Assembly: GCA_947458275.1 (NCBI GenBank)
Contig: CANGYR010000008.1
Coordinates: 1 to 64,000 of the forward strand
Length of the DNA: 64,000 nucleotides
Source: Chitinophagaceae bacterium
GTDB lineage: Bacteria > Bacteroidota > Bacteroidia > Chitinophagales > Chitinophagaceae
Direction: 5' to 3'
Shown here: piece after piece, positions 27,329-36,096 of the stretch
Numbering within the stretch: position 1 is the stretch's first letter
How the letters are laid out: every line of letters starts with the position of its first letter
Translations under genes and position numbers: made by a program
Notes under the pieces: model-generated
The model's database searches: none
Seen by the model: only the letters and a program-made list of their open reading frames with translations
Told to the model about the DNA's origin: nothing

Positions 27329-28588
27329 TTATTTTCTTACCTGTCCGTTTCCCGAAACAATCCATTTATATGCAGTAATTTCTTTAAGCGCCATCGGTCC
27401 GCGCGCATGCAATTTCTGCGTGCTGATACCTATTTCAGCACCCATACCAAATTGCGCTCCATCGGTAAATGCGGTTGACACATTGGTATACACTACAGCT
27501 GCATCTACTTCATTCGTAAATCGGATCAGTGCCTGGGTATCTTCCGCCACAATGCACTCACTGTGTTTGGAACTGTATTGATAAATATGAGCTATCCCTT
27601 CATCGATCGAATCTACCGTCTTAATGGCCATCTTATAATCCAAAAACTCCGTACCGAAATGCTCACCATCTGCGGGCTTCAGCAATTCAGTAGGATAATG
27701 ATTTAGAATTGAATTAAATGACTGTTCATCTGCGTAAATCATCACATTTTTTTCTGCAAGTTGTTTAACCAGCAATATCAAATCATTCAATCTGCTCTTA
27801 TGAACAATCAAACAGTCGAGCGCGTTGCAAACGCTTACTCTTCTTGTCTTGGCATTGTATACAATAGCAGCACCTTTTTCCACATCTCCGGATTCATCAA
27901 AATAAACATGTACAATACCTGCACCTGTTTCTATAACAGGAACGCGTGCATGCTCTCTTACATAATCTATCAGCTGCTTACTACCTCTTGGAATAATTAT
28001 ATCAATATATGCTGCAGCTTGTAATAACGCCGAAGTAGCTTCTCGAGTGGCGGGCAAAAGCACCAGACTATTTACATCAACATTATTATTCTTAAGCACT
28101 TTGTGAATGATTTCAACAATGGCTTTGTTTGAAAACGCTGCATCACTGCCTCCCTTCAACACACTGGCGTTACCGGTTTTAAAGCAGAGAGAAAAAACAT
28201 CGAAAGTAACATTAGGTCTTGACTCGTAAATAATACCTATAACGCCCAATGGCACCGAGATTTTTGACAGGTGCATTCCGTTGGGCAAGGTTCTTTCTTC
28301 GAGAATTTCACCAAGCGGAGACTCCAGCGATGCTACATTTCTTATTTCTGTTGCAATATCTTTTATTCGCTGAGGTGAGAGTAACAAGCGATCATATCTC
28401 GGATCCGTCACCGGCATTCTCTCCAAATCCTTTTGGTTTTCGCTCAATAAAAATAACTCACTCTTCTCCGCTTCATCAGCCAGCTTCAGTAATATTTGAT
28501 TGATTTTTTTTCTGTCTATAGAAGCCAATACCCTACTTGCCTGTTTGGCTGCACGAAAACTTTCACCATATTCCATTACACTGTTCAT
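27329..28588 (-). CDS. proA: gamma-glutamyl phosphate reductase
   Basis: A 419-residue aldehyde-dehydrogenase-fold enzyme reducing glutamyl-5-phosphate with NADPH to glutamate semialdehyde, the second step of proline synthesis. Landmarks: [69 protein letters not shown] and the catalytic cysteine in [14 protein letters not shown]. The ending TYxxGx is replaced by [16 protein letters not shown], matching family C-termini. The ATG abuts the proB stop (TAAATG), so the proBA pair is translationally coupled. Ends 1 base from the convergent SprT-like gene. Confidence 0.95.
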   Translation of the reverse strand: MNSVMEYGESFRAAKQASRVLASIDRKKINQILLKLADEAEKSELFLLSENQKDLERMPVTDPRYDRLLLSPQRIKDIATEIRNVASLESPLGEILEERTLPNGMHLSKISVPLGVIGIIYESRPNVTFDVFSLCFKTGNASVLKGGSDAAFSNKAIVEIIHKVLKNNNVDVNSLVLLPATREATSALLQAAAYIDIIIPRGSKQLIDYVREHARVPVIETGAGIVHVYFDESGDVEKGAAIVYNAKTRRVSVCNALDCLIVHKSRLNDLILLVKQLAEKNVMIYADEQSFNSILNHYPTELLKPADGEHFGTEFLDYKMAIKTVDSIDEGIAHIYQYSSKHSECIVAEDTQALIRFTNEVDAAVVYTNVSTAFTDGAQFGMGAEIGISTQKLHARGPMALKEITAYKWIVSGNGQVRK

Positions 28589-29659
28589 TTAAATGTGATG
28601 TAAAAAAAGATAATCATAATGTATTAAAGGACGATGATTCTTTTTACCTTTAATTTCAATTGCTTTTTCTGCTGAATATTGCGATTTACCCACGCCGAGA
28701 TACTTCCCTTTCTGGTCGCAGATGCGAATCAAATCACCTTTTTCAAAATCACCCTCTACCTTAACCACTCCAACCGGCAAAAGACTGGTAGGCGTATTGG
28801 ATGACAATACTTTTCTGGCTCCTTCGTCTATGTAGATGGTTCCTTTGGCAAATCCTTCAGAATGAGCTACCCATTTTTTTATACCTGAAGTTGTTTTTCT
28901 GGGAACAAAAACAGTTCCCGTCTTTTTGCCCCTATGTATCTCCGTTAGTATATTATCTTTTTTTCCATTGGCAATATGTACTTCAATACCTAATCCCGCT
29001 ACCTTGTTGGCCATGCTGCATTTGGTAAGCATTCCTCCTCTGCCGAAATTGGATTTTTCACTGGTGATAAATTTATAAAATTGCTTGTCTCCGTAAGGTA
29101 TTTTATTTATCACCGTTGAAGATGTATCTCCGGGATTACCATCGTAGATGCCGTCAATATTGGATAAAATAATCAATTTATCCGCGTTTACCATACCGGA
29201 AACCAATCCGGCCAATTCATCATTGTCTGTAAACATCAGCTCCGTAACGGAAATCACGTCATTCTCATTCACAACAGGCATTACATTATTTTGCAAAAGT
29301 GTATTGATACAATTCTGCAGATTGAGATAATGTTCCCTGTCGCGAAAATCCTCTTTGGTCACAAGCACCTGCGCGCAAAGCATATTCTTTTTGGCAAACA
29401 AATCCGCATAAATATTCAACAACTTCACCTGACCTATCGCTGCCAGTACCTGGCGACGACTTACCTCATCTACTTTTGGCGGCAACTGAATCATACTTCT
29501 ACCAGAGGCAACCGCTCCCGAGGAAACGAGTACTATCTGAATGCCTTGCTTGCGAAGGTCAGACAGTTGTTCCGTCAAATGCCTGATCCGCTGCAAATCA
29601 AGACCACCGTCTGTTTTTGCAAGAACATTAGATCCTACTTTAATTACGATACGCTTCAT
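28589..29659 (-). CDS. proB: glutamate 5-kinase
   Basis: A 356-residue amino-acid-kinase-fold enzyme with a C-terminal PUA domain, phosphorylating glutamate in the first, feedback-inhibited step of proline synthesis. The kinase domain begins RIVIKVGSNVLAKTDGG; VLVSSGAVASGRS and VNENDVIS line the glutamate site; DNDELAGLVSG and LSNIDGIYDGNPGD the nucleotide site; GRGGMLTKCSMANKV is the family GTGGM-like loop. The PUA part covers about 270-345 (KGTIYIDEGARKVLSS, LLPVGVVKVEGDFEKGDLIRI). Proline is the usual allosteric inhibitor (family knowledge). First gene of a proB-proA operon. Confidence 0.95.
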   Translation of the reverse strand: MKRIVIKVGSNVLAKTDGGLDLQRIRHLTEQLSDLRKQGIQIVLVSSGAVASGRSMIQLPPKVDEVSRRQVLAAIGQVKLLNIYADLFAKKNMLCAQVLVTKEDFRDREHYLNLQNCINTLLQNNVMPVVNENDVISVTELMFTDNDELAGLVSGMVNADKLIILSNIDGIYDGNPGDTSSTVINKIPYGDKQFYKFITSEKSNFGRGGMLTKCSMANKVAGLGIEVHIANGKKDNILTEIHRGKKTGTVFVPRKTTSGIKKWVAHSEGFAKGTIYIDEGARKVLSSNTPTSLLPVGVVKVEGDFEKGDLIRICDQKGKYLGVGKSQYSAEKAIEIKGKKNHRPLIHYDYLFLHHI

Positions 29660-29765
29660 TGAAAATTAGATACTTTGATTTTAAAAGACAGGCACAAAGG
29701 TACATTTTAGTGGAAATTTGGGAATGTAAAATATTAAATACAGAATAAAAAATGTAAAAGGTAGA

Positions 29766-29896
29766 TGTTTGGGGTTTGGGGTTACGCTGTGCGTGTTTGG
29801 AGTTTGGGGTTTGTGGTTTGGGGTTGTGTAGCGTTAAACCAGCGAAGCGACTTAACCCATTAAACCAGCCGTAGGCGGTTTAAACCATTAAACCCT
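29766..29896. repeat. GTTTGGGG / TTAAACC inverted-arm repeat, copy 3
   Basis: The left arm (29766-29833) is a string of GTTTGGGG units around the core GTTACGCTGTGCGTG, homologous to 5401-5460. The right arm (29834-29896) has TTAAACCAGCGAAGCGAC and TTAAACCAGCCGTAGGCGG units like those at 2132-2230. The element therefore joins the two halves seen separately elsewhere. Its right end reaches the stop codon of the next gene. Confidence 0.8.
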
Positions 29897-31106
29897 AATT
29901 TCCCAACACATTCAGTTTAAATCCTGTTTTCACCCTAATGGAAGTGCCGGAGTTATTATACATTGACTTACAAATAGCATTTGAACTTATAACGGGATAA
30001 TTTGGTTTTCCGGTATTGATGCGCACCTCAGTATTCACTCCGGGTATTGTTCCGCAGCTCCAGTTGTATGGATTTTCCCAGGCCGAGCTGATAGCTCCTG
30101 TCCAATTATTTACATCACAACTTGCATTAAATGAAGCCAGCCAGATAGTACTGTTCATAATTAAATTGCGATAATCGGGCGTTGTCCCGCCGTTATAGTT
30201 ATTGAACAATGCATCATTCGAATCTCCTGTACCGTCATCAAACGGTGAACTATCGCCAAATGCTACAACCCTGCCATTACCATATTTTGCATAAGCCACC
30301 ATTACATTGTTATTGCCGGATGCAGGAGATTTGGAATAGAAAACAGCTTTTATAGTTGGATTGGCTGATGGCGTTAAAGTCATAGTAGTACCTCCGTTCC
30401 ATTTCAATTTTGTCACATTACCAAAAGAGCCGCGAACGAGACTGTCATTTACAGGCAAAGATGCTACTAAGTTGGATGTACCTGATGTGTCAATAAAATA
30501 ATCAAAACTAAAACCAAATGGATTGGTATTCCCAGTATTGTTGTTCTGCATTAGGTCATTCCATATATCAGGAGAATCATAGCCGTCAAAATTACGATCC
30601 GAACCATCATGATTAGCAATCATAAACAAACTTCCTCCGGCTTTGACAAAATTGAACATAGCAGTCTTTTCAGTAGCAGAAAAAAGTAGATTAGGTTCAC
30701 AAACAACAAAAACTTTATAGTTGGAAAGATCAAAAGCATTTCCGGTATTTCCAAAACTTATCACTCCGTTGTAAGGAAGTGATTCTACTGCATACCCTTT
30801 CCTGACACAATCAATACCCCAATATGATAGAGCACCGCTCCAAAAATTTTCGGAAGTAGCTGCAGTGATAGTATTTTGAAATGGAGTGGCTATATTTTGC
30901 GCATTACCCTCCCCGCAAGTTAAACCTGTATTACAAAGAAAGTAACCCCCATTAGGTGGCCAACGTAAATTATAGGAGTCGGCATCAATCACCCAATCAG
31001 CATTTCCTGCAGTCTCAGCTTTACTGGCATCAAAAAGAATCTTAACCTGCGCAAAGCATAAATGGAAAGGCCATATTAATACAATGATTAAAATACACTT
31101 TTTCAT
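29895..31106 (-). CDS. secreted protein of unknown function
   Basis: A 403-residue exported protein. The start MKKCILIIVLIWPFHLCFAQ gives a clean signal peptide; the longer frame to 31154 would prepend 16 residues and is rejected. The N-terminal region (KILFDASKAETAGNADWVIDADSYN, then YKVFVVCEPNLLFSATEKTAMFNFVKAGGSLFMIANHD) resembles the class I amidotransferase-like fold of ThuA/DUF4350-type proteins, without a clear catalytic cysteine. A C-terminal segment, NNWTGAISSAWENPYNWSCG to TGFKLNVLGN, is a small beta domain common in secreted Bacteroidota proteins. No type IX sorting domain is visible at the end, where the gene runs into a repeat. Confidence 0.6.
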   Translation of the reverse strand: MKKCILIIVLIWPFHLCFAQVKILFDASKAETAGNADWVIDADSYNLRWPPNGGYFLCNTGLTCGEGNAQNIATPFQNTITAATSENFWSGALSYWGIDCVRKGYAVESLPYNGVISFGNTGNAFDLSNYKVFVVCEPNLLFSATEKTAMFNFVKAGGSLFMIANHDGSDRNFDGYDSPDIWNDLMQNNNTGNTNPFGFSFDYFIDTSGTSNLVASLPVNDSLVRGSFGNVTKLKWNGGTTMTLTPSANPTIKAVFYSKSPASGNNNVMVAYAKYGNGRVVAFGDSSPFDDGTGDSNDALFNNYNGGTTPDYRNLIMNSTIWLASFNASCDVNNWTGAISSAWENPYNWSCGTIPGVNTEVRINTGKPNYPVISSNAICKSMYNNSGTSIRVKTGFKLNVLGN

Positions 31107-31168
31107 TTCATAGATTAGCATATGAAAATACGAAAATTGTATCTTTAACTTCATTAAAATGAATATAA

Positions 31169-31705
31169 ATGAAAAAAATACTGATGGCTTTTATTGTCTT
31201 CTTTGGCAGTATGAGCAGTTTTGCGCAGCAAAAAGGCACATCTCCTCAAAATGAAATAAAATTCAATGTCCCAATGGCAATCTACGGCTTGCCTGAAGTG
31301 AATTACGAGAGAATTGTAGAAGATAATATGGGAGTAGGTATTTCTCTTTCCATTGCAGTAGATAAAGCATACAATTACGACACTGACAAAGGGATACCTG
31401 AAAGACTTATTTTTTGTCCGTATTACAGACTTTATTTCGGACAAAAGCAAGCGGCAGGATTTTATATAGAAGGCAATATGGCTGTTGCCGGACAGAAGGA
31501 GCTCAACGCCCCTGACTTTGCAACAGGCAATAAAATACCTTCAAACAGCACTGTCGGATTTGGCTTTGGCGCTGCAGTGGGAATAAAATTGCTAAGCAAG
31601 AACGACTTTACCGGTGATTTTTATGCCGGCTGGGGAAGATTATTTGGAGAAAATATCTACAATGGCTATCCGAGATTGGGAATTTGTATTGGGAAGAGAT
31701 TTTAG
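31169..31705 (+). CDS. small secreted beta-barrel-like protein
   Basis: A 178-residue protein with signal MKKILMAFIVFFGSMSSFAQ and a mature part of alternating strands (EIKFNVPMAIYGLPEVNYERIV, MGVGISLSIAVDKAYNY, FCPYYRLYFGQ, GFYIEGNMAVAG, TVGFGFGAAVGIKLL, GDFYAGWGRLFG) ending PRLGICIGKRF. The pattern fits the DUF3575-like group of small outer-membrane barrels. Divergently transcribed from the secreted protein to its left, with about 60 bp shared promoter space. Function unknown. Confidence 0.65.
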   Translation: MKKILMAFIVFFGSMSSFAQQKGTSPQNEIKFNVPMAIYGLPEVNYERIVEDNMGVGISLSIAVDKAYNYDTDKGIPERLIFCPYYRLYFGQKQAAGFYIEGNMAVAGQKELNAPDFATGNKIPSNSTVGFGFGAAVGIKLLSKNDFTGDFYAGWGRLFGENIYNGYPRLGICIGKRF

Positions 31706-32066
31706 TTGCTATAACTAGATTAATTTAGTTAGACCAATTTGATTGATCTTCCTTCTCTTTCTGGCCAATTTGAAATTTTCTCCCATTTGCTCCAACGTTT
31801 GCTGGTGTTTGAAAATAAGAAGTTGCTTTTTTGAATTCAATTTGTTGTTTATTTTCAACAAACAAAGACATTTTGTTTATAATAATCAACATTCTATTAG
31901 TTTTTACACTGATATTTCCAGCTCAACTAGCCATTTTTTAAACAATCTCTTTAAGAGATATGTCAAGAGTGATAATAAAATTGAACAGATGTTGGAGGTG
32001 AGTAGAGAAATTCGGAAAAAAGAGGTCAAATCGTTTTTGTGCTAAACTTTTTGCTTGACCAAATAA
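31706..32066. other. AT-rich spacer without a supported gene
   Basis: About 360 bp between the small secreted protein and the tRNA-Asp terminator. A 100-codon open frame (31743-32045, TTG start) is present but its translation is low-complexity Phe/Cys/Asn-rich, without an ATG start or recognisable domain, and I do not support it as a gene. I see no RNA gene or strong promoter here. Confidence 0.55.
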
Positions 32067-32069
32067 AAA

Positions 32070-32090
32070 ACCCCTTGAATATCAAGGGGT
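32070..32090 (-). terminator. original tRNA-Asp terminator, displaced by the integrated element
   Basis: CCCCTTG (32071-32077) pairs with CAAGGGG (32083-32089) around an AATAT loop, extended by one A-T pair. On the minus strand it is followed by TTTTTTATTT. It lies just beyond the left copy of the tRNA-Asp 3' end, so before integration it was directly downstream of the tRNA. Confidence 0.75.
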
Positions 32091-32094
32091 TATT

Positions 32095-32115
32095 GCGGAC
32101 CGGACGGGACTCGAA
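32095..32115. repeat. attL (copy of the tRNA-Asp 3' end)
   Basis: 21 bp identical to 36454-36474, covering the acceptor 3' strand and T-arm of tRNA-Asp. Sequence diverges immediately on both sides. It is a fragment, not a tRNA gene. Confidence 0.92.
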
Positions 32116-32228
32116 TATACTGTAATTAACCAACTCTATTTTTATTTAAAATTACCTCGAAACTCAATACCATTAAGGTTTTAAAAGAAAAGAGAAATAA
32201 AGTAAAGAAAAGAAAGAATAAAAAAAAG

Positions 32229-32254
32229 TGTACCCCACCGTGTACCCCAACAAA
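32229..32254 (+). repeat. paired TGTACCCCA motif, left end of element
   Basis: Two direct copies of TGTACCCCA spaced 12 bp apart (TGTACCCCACCG then TGTACCCCAACAAA), located between attL and the integrase start. The same arrangement recurs at 36378-36403. The position and direct repetition suggest integrase arm-type binding sites (inference). Confidence 0.7.
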
Positions 32255-32291
32255 GAAATAAATTAACTTCGTATTGTTCAATAATGACAGT

Positions 32292-33587
32292 ATGAAAGTT
32301 TCATTTAACAGTAAATTTTACCTTAAACGGCCGGAGGCGGAAACCGAAACCGTAATTTTTGCCCGTATATCTTACAATGGATATAAACTAAAATACTATA
32401 CAACCGAGAAAATAAACCCTAAATATTGGAATACAAATACCCAAAAGGCAAAACAAAATCGAGAATTTAGAGAACACTTTGAATTTAATCAAAGATTAAG
32501 GAATATTGACAAAACCATTTATGACATTTTTCGAAAGTATGTGAATGATTACAACGAACAAATACCCACTCCAAACACGTTTAAAACACTTTTGGATAAA
32601 CACTTCAAAAAAGAGATTACCGAGATAACAGATAAAAGTTTTATTCAGTTTTTTGAGGAAATTATAAAACAAATGATAATGGGAGGCCGTGTTCAAATTC
32701 GCACCGGCAAACCCTATACAAAATCAACCATTCAGATTTACTCCAATACACTTAACCGATTAAAAGATTTCCAAAAGAAATACAAACGAATTATCGACTT
32801 TAAAACCATTGACATAGATTTCTATACGGAATTTCTAAAACACCTCACAAAACGGCTAAAATTGGCCAATAACACTATCGGTAAAGATATTAAGACAATC
32901 AAAACTATTTTAAATGAGGCAAAGGAAAGAGGCATAGAAATTAACCCTCAATCAATGAGTAAAAAATTCAGTACAATAAATGAGGAAACAGACAGTATTT
33001 ATCTAACAGAAAAGGAATTGATTGAAATTGAAAAACTGGAATTATCCGGCAATAAAACACTCGATAATGTGAGGGATTTGTTTTTAATAGGTTGCCGTTC
33101 GGGTTTAAGGTTTTCAGATTGGAATAAAATAACCTCGAAACAAATTGAAAACGGAATGATTGAAATTAAATTAACAAAGGGCGACAAATGGGTTGCAATA
33201 CCAATACACAATACCGTCAAAAGAATATTCGAAAAACACAATGGAAATTTACCAAAACGAATAAGTAACCAAAACACAAATGATTATTTAAAGGAAATTG
33301 GAAAAAAGATTGAATGTTTAAAAGAGAATACCTCAAAAACCTATACAAAAGGAGGAATGAGAGTTACAACCAATTATGAAAAATGGGAATTAATCACAAC
33401 CCATACTGCACGGAGGACATTTGCAACACTCGAATATTTGGCCAAAACTCCGACAATTACAATAATGGCAATGACTGGACACAAAACCGAAAAATCATTT
33501 TTAAAATACATAAAAGTAACCCCAACTGAACACGCTGATTTATTACATCAAATTTGGACAGAGCGTAATAAATTAAAGGCGGTCTAA
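32292..33587 (+). CDS. site-specific tyrosine recombinase (integrase)
   Basis: A 431-residue integrase that inserts and excises the element at tRNA-Asp. The N-terminal arm-binding region (MKVSFNSKFYLKRPEAETET, FARISYNGYKLKYYTTEKINPKYWN) is of the Bacteroidota Arm-DNA-bind type, followed by a SAM-like core-binding domain. Catalytic residues: Arg in IGCRSGLRFSDW, His-x-x-Arg in THTARRTFATLEYL, His in MTGHKTEKSF, and the tyrosine nucleophile in FLKYIKV. An upstream in-frame TTG (32274) is possible but the ATG at 32292 fits family starts. It lies next to attL reading inward, an unusual but known orientation. Confidence 0.93.
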   Translation: MKVSFNSKFYLKRPEAETETVIFARISYNGYKLKYYTTEKINPKYWNTNTQKAKQNREFREHFEFNQRLRNIDKTIYDIFRKYVNDYNEQIPTPNTFKTLLDKHFKKEITEITDKSFIQFFEEIIKQMIMGGRVQIRTGKPYTKSTIQIYSNTLNRLKDFQKKYKRIIDFKTIDIDFYTEFLKHLTKRLKLANNTIGKDIKTIKTILNEAKERGIEINPQSMSKKFSTINEETDSIYLTEKELIEIEKLELSGNKTLDNVRDLFLIGCRSGLRFSDWNKITSKQIENGMIEIKLTKGDKWVAIPIHNTVKRIFEKHNGNLPKRISNQNTNDYLKEIGKKIECLKENTSKTYTKGGMRVTTNYEKWELITTHTARRTFATLEYLAKTPTITIMAMTGHKTEKSFLKYIKVTPTEHADLLHQIWTERNKLKAV

Positions 33588-33869
33588 ATTTTATACTTTT
33601 TTCAACTCCATAAAAACTCAATATCCTTTCTCGTTCAAATGGAGATTGCAAAATCTTACTTTTTTTTTATTACTTTTCAACAAATTTCCACAAAGATTTA
33701 TTTACATAAAACATTGATTTACATAACTCTAATTAAGTTATGACTATTTAGATATTACTCTATACCCCCTCTCTTTACTTTTCTTAAACTAACTATTTCT
33801 CACTTTCTGCCATATTATATTAAAGGGGGTTATACAACTTCTCTTTATTATCTAATTAAAAAAAATACA
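33588..33869. other. element control region candidate
   Basis: About 280 bp of very AT-rich sequence between integrase and the HTH gene. It contains a 7-bp inverted repeat ACCCCCT (33764-33770) and AGGGGGT (33824-33830) separated by 53 bp. This is the logical place for the promoter and operator of the downstream genes, but I see no clear consensus promoter. Confidence 0.4.
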
Positions 33870-34157
33870 ATGAGCAAAGATTTCATTTTATCTCCGTTAC
33901 CTATGGAGGAACTGAAAACGGAAATTTCGGAGGCCGTTTTAAAACAACTCTCTCCATTAATCAATTCATTAACACCGGCAAAACCGGAAACAGAGTTACT
34001 CACTCGAAAAGAGGTCGCTAAAATTTATGGAGTATCACTCCCCACAGTTTTAGAATGGACTAAAACCGGCAAATTAATCGGTTATCGAATTTCCTCACGG
34101 GTTAGATATAAACGTTCAGAGGTTGAAAAATCACTATCAAAAATCAAAATCATTTAA
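33870..34157 (+). CDS. excisionase-like helix-turn-helix protein
   Basis: A 95-residue DNA-binding protein of the HTH_17 (MerR-like/excisionase) type. After a 45-residue helical lead, the domain reads LLTRKEVAKIYGVSLPTVLE then WTKTGKLIGYRISSRVRYKR and SEVEKSL, the standard winged-helix layout with a basic wing. In Bacteroidota mobile elements such proteins act as excisionases or regulators of integrase. It follows the integrase by about 280 bp and is followed after 2 nt by the next gene. Confidence 0.85.
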   Translation: MSKDFILSPLPMEELKTEISEAVLKQLSPLINSLTPAKPETELLTRKEVAKIYGVSLPTVLEWTKTGKLIGYRISSRVRYKRSEVEKSLSKIKII

Positions 34158-34159
34158 TA

Positions 34160-34591
34160 ATGCAAAACCTTTTCAATATGCAGTACAAAACAATTTCTTA
34201 TACTTTAAATTCAATGACGGGATATTATACAAAATCAGATTATCAGCCGGAAAGAATACCATTTATGAGAATGCCCTATGAAATAAGGGTTACAAAAACT
34301 CAATCTCAAAATATAAAAACGAATGCAACGGAATTAATTGTAAGTAAGGAAATGACAAAAACAAAAAATTACAAATTCATAACCGGCATTCAAAAAACCA
34401 ATTTTAAAAACTGGTACATAGGAAATGATTACGAATACATAAAGGGTAAAAAATTAATCAGTTTAATACTATTTCAATTTTGTGAGTTTAATGAGTGTTT
34501 AACTGTTTATTATTTCTCACGATACGACAAAGGGAGTAAAGATTTAAGATTGAAATTCGCTCACTCAATTATACCCAATCTAATAAAATAA
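34160..34591 (+). CDS. element protein of unknown function
   Basis: A 143-residue basic protein, cytoplasmic by composition, beginning MQNLFNMQYKTISYTLNSM. It contains PYEIRVTKTQSQNIKTN, YKFITGIQKTNFKNWYIGND and a Tyr/Phe-rich C-terminal half. I recognise no family. Its start is 2 nt after the excisionase-like gene, so it is co-translated with it. It is followed by a perfect 6-bp hairpin (34615-34630) before the replication gene. Confidence 0.65.
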   Translation: MQNLFNMQYKTISYTLNSMTGYYTKSDYQPERIPFMRMPYEIRVTKTQSQNIKTNATELIVSKEMTKTKNYKFITGIQKTNFKNWYIGNDYEYIKGKKLISLILFQFCEFNECLTVYYFSRYDKGSKDLRLKFAHSIIPNLIK

Positions 34592-34614
34592 TATCAATTC
34601 GCATAAAAATAAAC

Positions 34615-34630
34615 GGAGGGTTACCCCTCC
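34615..34630. promoter_or_regulatory. perfect hairpin upstream of the replication gene
   Basis: GGAGGG-TTAC-CCCTCC forms a 6-bp stem with a 4-nt loop, flanked by AAAT and ATTTAT that could extend it weakly. It may be a terminator for the upstream genes or, given its place 59 bp before a putative rolling-circle initiator gene, part of a replication origin. The U-tract is poor, which weakens the terminator reading. Confidence 0.5.
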
Positions 34631-34688
34631 ATTTATGTATTCAATATTGCAGTACAATAACAATTTTGCACCCTCACAAATTTACTAA

Positions 34689-35738
34689 ATGTTTGACGGC
34701 ATAAAAATAAATTATGAAATAAATGATTTTGAACTTTGGAAAAAAACTGTAAACATTGAATTCTATACTCCAATCGATTTACAGACCGGAGAGGTAAAAG
34801 AGCGTATACGAAATTTTGGAGGCAATGTTATTTCCTCAATTACTCATAAAGGGAATTTCCAAACTTACTGTATATCAGTAAAGGAAACCCGAAAGAATAT
34901 TTTAAAGAATAAAAAAACCGTTTCTTATTTCGCTGAAATATCCGGCAGTTTACATAAAAACTATTTTGAGGGAAACAATTATTTACCTTTTAAATGGGAT
35001 AATCTACAAACTGAACTCTCCAATCTCGAAAACAAATTAAACCTCTCAAACGAGAATTTACAAATTGTCAATTTAGAAATTGGAGTAAACATTCAAACTC
35101 CGTTCGAGGTAACTCCTTTTTTAAGGCGAAATTTAATCTCATACAAAGGACAGTCATTTAACGAATACTGGCCGGATAATAGAGGTTTTGTTTTGGGTAA
35201 ATTTTGCAAACTCTCTCAATACTCTGTAAAGATTTATGATAAAGGAAAACAAAACAATACTCCCGAAAATATAATGAGATTTGAATTGAGGTTTACTAAA
35301 ATGGCAATACTTAAAAAAAGAGGTATAGAAAATTTAAACTCTTTAAAATGTTTTCATACTTCGAACTCGTTACTTTCTCTTTTACTTAATGCGTGGGATA
35401 ATGTATTAATATTCGATAGCGTAATAAATTTAAAGGATAAAAGAATTAAACCTAAACACCGGAGATTACTCGATAAAGGTAATAACCCGAGATATTGGGA
35501 GGAAATGAAAGAGAAAAACAAAAGAGAGTTTAATTATAAAAGAAACCAATTTAAACACCTCGTAAAAATCTATGGCAATGATTTACACAATCAAATTAAA
35601 GAAATGATAAAAACAGAATGGGAAAATCTCACAAATAATTGTACAAATTTACCAAGTGTTAATACTGAAAACGTGTACGAATTTACCGTGAGCCAATACC
35701 CAAAACGTGTACAAATTTACAGTTTAGATAAAGGGTAA
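34689..35738 (+). CDS. putative replication initiator (rolling-circle Rep-like)
   Basis: A 349-residue protein beginning MFDGIKINYEIND. The middle part carries features I associate with rolling-circle initiators of the phage gene II / Rep_trans kind: LQIVNLEIGVNIQTPF (an acidic metal-site strand), LISYKGQSFNEYW, YSVKIYDKGKQ (Tyr-x-x-x-Tyr-Asp-Lys) and NIMRFELRFTK with Glu and Arg. The C-terminus is basic and helical (KPKHRRLLDKGNNPRYWEEM, NYKRNQFKHLVKIYG). No HUH motif is present. Homology is by pattern impression, so function is tentative. It would let the excised circle replicate. Confidence 0.5.
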   Translation: MFDGIKINYEINDFELWKKTVNIEFYTPIDLQTGEVKERIRNFGGNVISSITHKGNFQTYCISVKETRKNILKNKKTVSYFAEISGSLHKNYFEGNNYLPFKWDNLQTELSNLENKLNLSNENLQIVNLEIGVNIQTPFEVTPFLRRNLISYKGQSFNEYWPDNRGFVLGKFCKLSQYSVKIYDKGKQNNTPENIMRFELRFTKMAILKKRGIENLNSLKCFHTSNSLLSLLLNAWDNVLIFDSVINLKDKRIKPKHRRLLDKGNNPRYWEEMKEKNKREFNYKRNQFKHLVKIYGNDLHNQIKEMIKTEWENLTNNCTNLPSVNTENVYEFTVSQYPKRVQIYSLDKG

Positions 35739-35790
35739 GAATGTACATAACCCGAAACTATAAATATTGATAACAACAATAATTTACAAT

Positions 35791-36096
35791 ATGCCATTTA
35801 AAAAAGGACAGAGCGGAAATATTAACGGCCGGTCAAAAGGGAGTAAAAATAAGGTTACTCAATCTCTCCGTGAGAGTATTGTTTCTTTTTTAGAAAACAA
35901 TTTTGATAATGTTCAAACCGATTTCGAGATATTAACCCCGAGAGATAGGGTTAAATTCTATTTAGATTTACTTCAATATGGGTTACCCAAACTGCAAACG
36001 GTACAAATGGAAACCGATTTTGATAATCTCACAGACACGGAATTGAACAGAATTATTGAGGAACTTAAAACTGGATTGAATGAACAGAAAGGATAA
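35791..36096 (+). CDS. DUF5681 / terminase-small-subunit-like protein
   Basis: A 101-residue protein starting MPFKKGQSGNINGRSKGSKN, the characteristic opening of DUF5681-type proteins that in phages are found next to, and often annotated as, the small terminase subunit. The remainder is helical (LRESIVSFLENNFDNVQTDFEIL, PRDRVKFYLDLLQYGLPKLQ, TDTELNRIIEELKTGL). The ATG at 35791 is chosen over an upstream TTG because it puts the conserved motif at the N-terminus. The gene overlaps the next by 17 nt. No large terminase is present, so it may redirect a helper phage's packaging (inference). Confidence 0.6.
   Translation: MPFKKGQSGNINGRSKGSKNKVTQSLRESIVSFLENNFDNVQTDFEILTPRDRVKFYLDLLQYGLPKLQTVQMETDFDNLTDTELNRIIEELKTGLNEQKG

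Noticed and set aside
31743..32045. 100-codon open frame on the plus strand
   Set aside because: TTG start, low-complexity Phe/Asn/Ser/Cys-rich translation, no domain or signal; better read as spacer next to the tRNA-Asp terminator.
32095..32115. possible second tRNA gene
   Set aside because: Only the 21-bp 3' end of tRNA-Asp is present; it is the attL repeat.
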